The notes below the pieces were generated by a model, which had not been told where the DNA came from, did not search any database, and saw only the letters and a program-made list of their open reading frames with translations. From Solen grandis (Eukaryota; Mollusca; Bivalvia; Adapedonta; Solenidae), in contig CM037789.1 in assembly GCA_021229015.1 (NCBI GenBank), positions 27,162,353 to 27,226,352 on the forward strand: 64,000 nucleotides of DNA, given 5' to 3'. Shown piece after piece: positions 52,001 through 63,031 of the stretch (positions within the stretch are counted from its first letter, which is position 1; each line of letters begins with the position of its first letter). A program made the position numbers and the translations under genes.

Positions 52001-55000
52001 TCAATTTGTTACAGATTTGCTTGAAATTTGGCATGTGTTTGTGTGTTTATTTGTTTTAGATGCATCAATTGGCATGGAATGACTTGTTCAAATTTTAGTT
52101 TTTAGGTAACCAGGAATTAGTTTGATTCTCTTCCAAAGATAAGGATTATTAAGACAAAACATTAGCATATCTGTCTTCTCATTTGCCAAAAAAAAAAATG
52201 AATAAGCTGAAATTTAAGCAACTCTATAACTAATTGAACTTTTTTTTAATCATTTAATGCAAAAGAATAACATAACATATACTTATTGATACACTTCCAT
52301 ATGAATAAGAATATAACCAAACAAATTCATTTATCCTTGATACAGTCAATTAATGATAAAATGTTAACCAATTAACAGTGCACAAATATACATTAATGAA
52401 TAATCAATCATTACCATTTATTATTTATTAATGGATTGTAAGAGTCAAATATCAGGCTGATATAGATAAGACTTTAACAAAAAATAATTCTAAATTATTT
52501 GCTATAGCAATGTATTGCATAAATGTGAATGCAAAACAAAGTTTGGCAGCATATTAGTTTTATTTAAAACTTGCTAATAAAAGGTTTAGTATCTAAAGTC
52601 ATCTATCAAATGACCAATATACAAGAAATGGGGAGTTTGATAATGATGTTGGTTAATAGACTGAGGGACGAGCTGGTACACTCTGACACTTTGTCTGAAA
52701 TAATGACCAGTCCAGGTGTGATAAGAGGGCTCGCTGCTAAACTAAGGTATATAGAGTTGTAATGATATAAAGATACAGGTGTATTTGGTGGATTTTTTTT
52801 TCATTGTGTACCTTGATGTCCTTGTCAGAAATGACCATATGTAGGACAGCAATATCACCATTTCAGTAGTGGATCAGTCCTATGGGTAGTACATAGATAA
52901 AGCTTCTTAAACTACCGTCAGCACTAGATCTTTTGTTTTTATTTATTTACAAGCACTTACATGTTCCATGATAAATGAAAGTCATGGGTGTATATCTTAA
53001 ACATTAGGGGAAAAATTATTTAATAAGTAGTCCTCAAATTCTTACACAAATTCTCTGCCCTATCCCACCCCACCCCACCCACAACACACATGCATGCACA
53101 TTGGGCCCCCAGCTGCAGATCCACTCCTGTCACAATGCATATGGTGAGGGTCTACAGGAGAACACCTCCATATCCTGATCTCCCATGACTTGAAAATGAA
53201 TCATCTGATAACAGAGAAAGACATGATTACTGCTTTAATTGATGTGTAATTATATCCCTAATTGAATTGTCAATATCTGTCAATAGATCTCCTCTTTTAA
53301 CTTCATTCAATTTAAATTTTCACTCCTGTGTTCAAATGAGTGATCACAAGACCTAAGGGTAAGATACTTGAACAAATATACTTTGTTTTGATATATGACA
53401 AATCCTTGAGTACAAAACATGCTGTGCATATATGCATTTCAGGTCATAAAATGTTTAACTTTATAACTCTGTTGAATACTCCAATACTGTGGGAAAGGAG
53501 GAAGATCAAGGACTCTGTGTAAGGTTTCCTTTGTTAGATTCCAACTATGTAAATGGGTTTGCTTTTCTATCCTTGCTCACTGAAGTTGATCAGTTTTCAG
53601 TTAAGGTTGTTAGCAAAAAAAAAAGGGGGGGGGGGTAAGCTCTTTATTAGTGAACTTATTTTTTTGTAATGAAGAACTTACATATTTCTTCTTTTTTTCT
53701 CATCCTACACACAATAACATTAATTTCCTTCTCCATTGTTCAAACAGTGATTGTGTATTTTTTCAGTCAACTGGCTGTCCATAAGAATAGAGCCAAAAAG
53801 AAAAAGAACAGGGTGTCACACAAAGAGATGTAACTGAATCTAAATATAGATTAGGAGGGCCTAGAGGGGAGGGCTTTGCTAGGTTAGTGTCACATGTATG
53901 AGGGGGGGGGGGGGGGGGGGTGAAGGGAAAGGGGGAAACAGGGGGACAAGGTGATTGAAATAAATTGGTAGAGAGAAGAAAATAATGAATTTAAAATTAT
54001 GAATGAAAATATGTATTTCTGTTTTCGGACAAATGAAATAGAAAAAAAAGTCTTTATTTTAATTGTTTTGAGTTCAATTTAGGCCACATAAAGGCAATTG
54101 ATGATTGATTTCATATTTTAAAGTATGTACAGTGAATGTTTTGCCATTTAAGAGCTATGAAGAAATATTCTATTTTTAAACAGCATAATGTATGAAATTA
54201 TGATTTTTTATGGTATAACCTAAAAAAAAATGAAGTATTGGTACATGTGTAATGTTGATATTTTTCACCCAGGTGTTCAAGGTCCTGTTGATATTGAAAG
54301 GTCAGCAAAACAGGTACAAAATGAATTGTTAATCTGATATTGGATATTAGATTAAAAGCAAGATTAGAAAAAGACAGGCTTCCTCTACAATGGCCCATCT
54401 GATCTTTAATATTGGTATTTTATCTTTCTGCTGTGTGAGGAATTTTATTATTTGTATCACAGAGAACAGCTGAAGTAGGAATTGTTTGCCCTGATATGCT
54501 TTATCTTAAAGGTCTATATTATACTCTTTATGTTTTATTGTTCTCAATAGTAGAACTATATGCTCTTTAGATTGAAGATGTATATAGGCTGTTTGATATA
54601 GCAGTTTATCAAAATTAATATGAATGGAAGAGGGTGTGAAATAAATAAGCAGTGTTCTGTTACTCCAGAAGTGTCCAGGTATCTTGTTCATTTTTGACAA
54701 TTGATTATCAGGCCATGTTAACGAAATTGAAATCAAGGTTTTCCAATAAGTACATGTAGTCGCTCACAACGTTCAAAGGTAATATTGATGAAAGTATACA
54801 GGGGGTGGTGAATCATAAGGATCTATAGGGATTTGCATACCTTAAAGTCAGCCATTGGGAAATCCTTCACTAGTCACAAAGTCTGCGTCATAGAGAGATG
54901 AGGGGGGGGACATTACAGTTAAACGTTTATAGGGACAGATGGGTAATAAATGCCTTTAATGGTGATTATCATATATAGGATGTTAAGAAATAAGATGTGA

Positions 55001-58000
55001 AAAAATAGCCTATGTTGATTTTATATGTATATTAATTTTCGGAAATCATCAGTAGAAGAAATATAGATGTTCATAATGAAGGCAATTAGGCTTTAAAAAG
55101 GATTTATATAGAATCCATATTTAATGCCATGAAAGAAAAAAGTTTGAAATAGTGAAAAAAAAATCAATTTCCTCCAATGTTTATGTCTTACCAAACCTAA
55201 TTTTTTTTTTCACTCACACATGCAAACATTTACATTTTCTATTGCTACTTAAAACTTTTTTTTTGTTGTTGATAATCGCAAGATGCAGCTCAGCACTTGT
55301 TATGAATTACAACATGATATCAGGTGGCAGATAAGAAAACATGTCCCTGAAATTTTCATAGCTGTGAAAAACTGCACAGTGCATCCCAGCTTGTACTATA
55401 AATACACTAAATGTACAATGAAATGATAACGTTATCAAACACCTCTCCCTTTCTCATTGTAAGCTCCAACCCCTCTGCTCCATGTGTCTCCACAGCAGAC
55501 AAGAAAGATCTACTCAATCACATACCTAAATGCACAATACTGTCAGTGTATTGCCTGAATTGTTAACAGTTTATATTTAATAACTAATCTTTTTTTCCAC
55601 ACACAAAACAGCTACATGTTAAAAGGCCTGATTAAAAATGTTTTTTAAAAGCATTTGGTAGAGTAAATATAGACTGTAAACAGTCCATTGTTAAATGTCC
55701 GGCTCCAAATATTGACAATATTTAAAATCCACTCTGTTATTTAAACATATATGAGCAAAGTCTGCTATAGGGTGGGTGTGTGTGAGTGAATGAAAATATA
55801 TATGCAAAATATTCATAGTGAAGGACTGTCCCTTAACATATTTTTCAAATTTGACCTTTGACCTATTCCATTACCAATATTCCAGCCAGTTGATTGGTCA
55901 GTAATGTGAAGCTGGGAGGTTATAAATATTCATACTTCATTAATATTCATGAAATGGGAGTTTCAAATATGCCAGGTCTCAAATGAATGATGTAAGATGA
56001 TAAGATAGAGATATGATGTGTGGTGGACTATTTAATGGTACTAATCACCTTTTCCACAGTGAATAGAAAGGAATGTTAAGTATACCCTTGTACCATAGCA
56101 ATCCTAAAATATTGAAATTTGAATTTTTTCCATATAGGAATGTATTCTAGCTCAAAAAAGATGTTACAGAAATTGCATAAAAAATGAATTATTTTATTAT
56201 TTAAGACAAAAAAAAGGTAGAAGTGAGTGCTACATGATGGCTGCTCAGGTTTCATACTGTTTGATTCCCACCATATATTTTGAGATAAAAAAGGTAGAAC
56301 AAGTTGATCAGGTTTCATACTGTTTGATTCCCACCATATATTTTGAGATAAAAAGTAGAACAGGTTGATCAGGTTTCAAATTGGGACGTTTTTTATTGAT
56401 AGTCTTCCAGTGGTGAGGGATTCATGAGAGTAAATACGGTACACTTAAAGGGGCCCCAACACACTGTTTGTATACAATGCCGTGTGCAGTGAGTCGGACA
56501 TGATGTAAACAGGAAATAAGATTAGTCTAAATTACCTGTATTACACCTGGACAACTGAAGGGGGACACAGGGGTGCGGGGAATAAGGAACAAAGAGAGAA
56601 ACATTAAAGCAGTTTGTAAAATTGTTAAGATATTGTGTATATCTTCAAAGTTAACCGGGTATGTTAAAATCAAAGTGGAGTGAAATGAGTTGATATAGGA
56701 ATGTTTTTTAACTTCTTTTTTCCACTATTCTCTCTTTCTCTGTTTTGCCTCTTTCTCTCTCAGTGCAAGTTAGATAACTCAGTAATAAGCTGATTTTAAT
56801 ATTAAATTTACCGTGAAGAGTTATTGTTCTTGTGACAATGGAAATTTAGCAAAAATAAAAAGAAATTCAGTATATTTCAATTACTAAAATTATAAAACCT
56901 GAATATAAAGAAAAACAATTTGTTGCTGCTGGGGAAAATCCAGATATACAAGAGAGAAAACAATTTCTGGAGAAGACACCAAGCATTCTACATTATGGAA
57001 TGGTAACGAGTCACAATATATATGCCAATTTTGTTGATGTATAATAAGGTATATAGCTATTCACACCTTTCTTTGATTTCATGACTTTAATATTTACTAT
57101 TTGATGGTTTTAGTGCATTTTTGTTTTTCCATTTAAATGGTTGTAGTGATGAAATGCATGTTGAATGTTTGAATGCAGTTTTCTGTGTTGTATGTGCATG
57201 AGTATTTGTGTACATGTGGAGAAAAGTGCATGTTTTGAACCCTTTACCTCTTGGAGACTTTTTTCTAACGTATTCTCAAAAAGAGCAGACCATGATTTGA
57301 TTAGAAGCTGTCAGATAAGGGTCTCCTCTACATGCTCAAATTCATAAAATTATAAACCATTTAAATTTAGTAAAAAAATCAGTATATCATTATTCATTAA
57401 GTCATAAATATGAACATGAATGTTCATTAGGTAAAGGGTTAAGTGAAAGGTCCTTCAGTCAATTGTGTTTGTAGTTTGTTTATTGGAATTTGGTTGCATT
57501 TGTGTTTTTTGCATTCATCATGATTATGAAGTTTGTTTTAAAGTGATATATACATGTATTCTTGTTATGTTTCTATACCATCCAGTATTTTCATCATCAT
57601 CATTTTCATCCAATAAACCCATACCAGTAATAAAGTTAATGTAAGGAAAATCAAGATTATTTTTAATAACCACAAACGATATCATCATCTAAAAAGGATA
57701 GCATTGTTCCTTCTGTTTTCAATTATGGAAATTTAAATTTAAAATTTTTTAAGATATTTCATGTGCATATATATTCACACCATGATAACTCCCCCTTGCA
57801 TGCTATTTTTATCACTCAAGAACATTAACTCTTGTCATCATTTTAAGCAAATTTCTCCAGGGTGATCCCCCTTGTACAGGTGTTGGGTAATCACCTGTGT
57901 AGAGATTTGCATTATAGAGTTAAGGTTATGAGATTCCTTTGTTTTTGGTGAGAAGGTAAGCACATTTATCGGGATATGTTTTTCTCAGCTGTATATGCCT

Positions 58001-61000
58001 GTAACATTTACAGATAATTCAGTATGTATACAAACAGTCTTTATTATATTTTCAATATTTTACTCTTTAGTAGCATGATAATACACTATATGCATTTGTG
58101 GTAATATTTATTTGATTAAAATAAGAAGATAAACCATTAATGATTTTTAATTATATTTTTTTCATTCTAACAAATTAAGTTTTTTTGCTTATTAGTTTTG
58201 TAAATAACATGTTAAAATTTGAGAAGTTCCTATATCTCTTTATTCTGATTTTTAGCTTTTATTAGTCCTAAATTTTTTTTTTTTATTTCTGATTTTTAAA
58301 CATGGATTTTTCTTCTCATTTACAGTACCAAAGAAACCAGAACCCAAAGGTGTGTATTTTTCTCACTATCTTTTTACCTCCGTGATATAAAGATCATGCA
58401 TGATTCAGTAGGGGAAATGGAAGTATGGAAAACTCTAGAAAATATGGGGAAAAAATCACAGTTGAACATATGACCAATGTTAAGCAGCTTTCAGCCAGCT
58501 TTGAAATCCCAAACAGGTGTTTGACCTTCAATATAATCATACCCACTACACATGTGAAGTGAGGGACATATAGGAAATACAGCTGTCATGTTTTGTCATG
58601 TCATGTCCTGTCACATCTGGTACTGAACTCACATGAAGTTAACCCTTTCCCTCATATAGACTCATTTTGACGCACTCAATAGGTACCACATAAAGCCTGA
58701 TCTGCAGAAAACCACAGTTAAATCTTACTAAATTTAATTACAAAATCCTCATTTCCAGACCACTGAAGAGCAGCGAACAGCATAAAACCTGAGTTACTCG
58801 CAGGCTGATCTGGTTTTATGCTGTTCGCATAGGTCTTTTTATGGTTTCCTCTATGAGGGAAAGCGTTAACTGGTAACTGTTATTGAAAATGCCTTCACAC
58901 TTGGAATAATGACCTATCATGATAAGACCAATCAGCAGACAAGGGCAGATAACTGTGTCAAGGACTTTGTAAGAATTATAGCCTTTGTCATATTGGTTTG
59001 CAGGGGTATAAATCACCTTCAGTGACAGTTCTAAATTGACCTTCAATTAAACCTCCATTTAGCAACCACCTGTTCCCCTGATTGGCTGCTGAAAAAAGGT
59101 CTGACTGTATTAAGGTCTCAGACAGTTAGCATGCCATTGTTTAGTATAACTGCCAATTAACTTACTAAATAAATGAAGGTAATGTCTTGACAGTGCTTAA
59201 GCGGGTGGATTTGAGGGTTATCAAGTGGATCATATCTTATCTAGCAGTGCTTTGTTCTCACTTGATTAAACTCAAATAGCCAAACTTGTCATTGTGTCAT
59301 AGGTCAAGTTGTAAATCTTTAGAAAAGGAACAACTTATTGTCCACTGGGACAAAGGAACTGTGAAAGAGGAATTAAAAACAAAAGTTCAGACAAGAAATA
59401 AATAAGGCAGTGCATTTGAATTATAAATAGGGTTTGATTTGAATTCATTGGTGTATTGGGATTAAGAGAAAAAATGGCTGTAAATATACGTGTGAATTAA
59501 TCTGTTGAAATATACGGACATATACAAGTCATGTTTTCTTTATTCTGGGTTTTAAAACAAATATGCAAAGAATTATCTTTAATATATATGTTTGATTTGC
59601 ATGCTAAGTGTAGGTAATTATTATACATGTAATATATTTGTGCTTTAAATACTTTCCTGTGAATTAAATAAAACAAAAATATCTTATGGCTTTACATGTA
59701 ATTGAATGATGATTCCATAAATATGAAAAACTTTAATTTGAGAAAGAAAAAATTAAAAAAAGCTTAGAATTTATTGATAATTAATTCAGGAAATAGAAGG
59801 AATTTTTTAATGCCTTTGATAAATTAAAAGGTGGAAGATATGAAAGTAGGTTTTAACTTGTCTGGAGCACTTTGACATTAGGTTCAGTAAAGTAGATATG
59901 CACAAATATAGGGTAAAAGTGAGTATAAAGTGGGATTAGGGACAGGATTAGTGAAGTGAGATTAGTGATTCTTGTCGGGTATGACAATGGGCAAGGCAGA
60001 AATCAGTGGATTAGTGAACAATAGATAGCACCATTATGGTATATAAAACAATGACTGTTTAATATGTGAAGGAGAAAATGAGAGGAATAACTTTATAGAT
60101 AATAAGCTTAGGAGTAGTCTTTAATGGATGGAAAAAAATATGTGTGGACATAATTAACAGTAGTGGTTTTGATGAACAAAGAAAGTATACACTCATAAAA
60201 TGTTTGAACTATGTATTTGGTGTTTCAATATAGTGGATTGGAATATGTGCATATAATTATGTAATTGGGATTTGTAATAGTTTGTGTAATGATTGGTTCT
60301 ATTCATAAGGAATGGTACATCCAATTGATAACACATGTACTTGTTAGGATATCAGAGAAACATGTCTTTCAGTTACTTAGCTTGAAAACCCAATCAACAA
60401 GTCATCAGATAATTGGTCATGAATATGCAAAGCATTCACATTTTGTTGACATAATTTGCATAGTGTAATGATAAAGTGGGTGGGATGTTGTTCTCACATT
60501 GTGACAATGTGACGCGGGCCTACATCACTATTTACTGCAATGTGAGGATTGAGGATATTTCTCTACACTGCCTCAATCTCTCTGGTGAGTTACTGTCAGC
60601 CTTGTGTGCTTTTACAAACTTCAGCTTATTGTGTGCCTTTGCAAAAAGGTTTTCTTTTTTTGGTATAGATATGTCTAGCTAGAGTTAGAATTGTCTCTTA
60701 AACTTTCTCTCTTATACTTGCCTATTTTTGGTGAAACCAGGGGTCTCATTCACTTGATTAGACCTTTATATTTATCATATACCAGTTCAATTAGTTTCCC
60801 CTTTATAACATTCAAGGTATGTGAATTTACTAACCATTGTGGGAAAGTTTTACTATTCAGCTCAGCTCAAAAAACTTGAATAGCATAAATAGCAAAATCT
60901 TCTTCTGTGAAAATTTGTCAAGAAATTGAATTATTTCAAATCTCCCATGAAGCAAATCATGGCGTCCCATTTCGTGCGATCCTGTTAAACAAGATGTTCA

Positions 61001-62970
61001 GTAACTTAACAGTGTGTAGTGGGGCTAATAGTCACCTTAAGTGATATGTCTGGTGTCTTCCTGCCAATAAATGGAAGGAACAACATAAAACAGATGCAGC
61101 ATGCAAATTATCTGGATTTTATCTTAACCCTTTCCCTCTTAGAGGAAACCGTGAAAAGACCTATGCGAACAACATAAAACCAGATCAGCCTGCGAGTAAC
61201 TCGCAGGCTGATCAGGTTTTATGCTGTTCGCTGCTCCTCAGTGATCTGGAAATGAGGACTTTATAATTAAATTTGGTAAGGTTTAACTGGTTTTCTGCAG
61301 ATCAGGCTTTATGTGGTACCTATTGATTGTGTCAAAATGAGTCTATATGAGGGAAAGGGTTAATTGGCCCCTTCGTGGTGCTTGTCACTCAGTCACACTA
61401 TTCTTGTTATGTATTGCAGAAGAGGTAAAGAAGGATGAAAAGGCAGCAGTTGTCAAACCCGAGGGAAAGAAGCCAGAATTTGTTCTCAAAGTCAAGACTC
61501 AGAAAGTAAGCATTTAGCATCTCCATCCACTAGTTTACGTAGTAGAAACCACACAAGTGAAAATTATTGAGAAGCTCTGAATATTTATTGTAGTCAATTC
61601 TTAATTGATTTATTTCATTGTATATAAATTTGAATCATTTTTTTTTTTTTTTTAAAGATTGTAATTTTACATTCCTTTTTAATGTTTTGTACCTATCATT
61701 TTCACAAATACCAGAATGAAAATTGATTACTCAGATCATCAGAATTCTTTGCCCTGAAAATCTAATTGGAACCACATAACTTCAGCTCGAGGAAGGTGAT
61801 GTGGTCGACTTCAACTGTGAAGTGACCGGTGAACCCAAACCTGAGATCACATGGCTGTACAATGGTCAAGAGGTCAAGCAGGAGGGCCGCTACACCATCT
61901 TTGAGAAGGACACACTTCATCATCTCGAGATAACCGACGTTGTCATCGAAGATGCTGGAAAATATGTGGTCGAGGCCAAGAACGATTTCGGCAAGGCTAC
62001 CTGCACTGCTGAACTGCAAGTCATTGGTAAGTGAGGCAGAACATTGGAGTAGACAATATATGGGTTAAATTTTTACTGGTTGTTTCAAGTTCAAAGGTAA
62101 ATAGGGAAGTTGGTTTGAAAAATAGCAATTTACACTTGTTTCTTTTTTATGTTGATAGGGAATTTAGTTCTTACTGATGCTAATCCATCTCAACAGTTCC
62201 TGGATTGGTCTAGTACTTTGTGCCTGGAAAAGTCATGAATGATTCTTACCCAAACTTGGTACACACCTACAGTCATGTATTCTATCACTTGACTACAGCA
62301 ACTTAAGTGTAGTGGTTATATCTAGTGATCTATATATAAAGTTTTTTGTATTTTAAGGATTGACTGTAGAATAATTTTAAAAAAATCTAGCTACATTCGT
62401 ATATATAGATCATTTTTATTTTGCATGTATATATTTTTTTTCTTAGAAAAACCCAAAGAGGAAGTTCAGAAACTCGAGGGTCCGAAATTCGTCATCGAAA
62501 TCCAGACAGTTGAGACAACTGTGGGAGAGAAGGCTTCATTCTACTGCAAAGCCAAGGGACATCCCAAACCTGAGATCCTCTGGTACAAAGAAAGCAAACA
62601 GATCACTGAAAAAGACAACCGATTCACAATCCAAGTTGGAGAAGACATTGATTCTTCACTTCTTATAATTGACGTACTTCCAGAACACGATGGCAAGTAC
62701 ATGGCTGAGGCAAAGAACGAGGTTGGATCAGTCACTTGCAAGGCTGAGCTCTTTGTTAGTGGTAAGTGGGGCTCCTTTGTATTCTTTTTGTTTGGAAAAT
62801 GTTTTAAATGAAGAAAGTCTAGATATGAATTGCATGCCTAAATGTTCTGCCACATCATGGCATGTTTGGAAACCTTAACAAAAGATGTCGTTTTGCTCCT
62901 TTGTATTAAGACTTATGCCCATTTACTGAGATATTGTAAAGTACTTTCTCAAAGATTTAGATATTATCCA

Positions 62971-63031
<61 letters not shown>

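Larger units (their letters stand above)
48198..58325 (+). other. 10.1 kb intron with assembly gap
   Basis: The largest intron in the window. It holds MITE copies 4 and 5, a related TTAA-type palindrome (57236-57442), a 100-N gap, three G homopolymer runs (50939-50949, 53625-53635, 53902-53920) and a 63 bp tandem repeat (56245-56382). I found no phase-compatible Ig or linker exon. Exons lost in the gap cannot be excluded. Confidence 0.6.
58350..61419 (+). other. Intron with two MITE copies
   Basis: Contains a hairpin plus ATATAGGAAATAC motif (58551-58580), MITE copies 6 and 7, and otherwise AT-rich sequence. Open frames near 60265-60880 lack acceptor context. Confidence 0.65.

Noticed and set aside
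53766..53830. Possible exon after TTTTTTCAG (NWLSIRIEPKRKR)
   Set aside because: Runs into a stop shortly after, with no donor and no resemblance to linkers or Ig strands.
54274..54314. Possible micro-exon VQGPVDIERSAKQ between CACCCAG and CAG|GTACAA
   Set aside because: Phase 1 in and phase 0 out does not fit any neighbour (48197, 58326 and 61420 all use phase 1).
62842..63030. Open frame ending in alternating Tyr-Ile
   Set aside because: It is translation of the (TA)n microsatellite in an intron.
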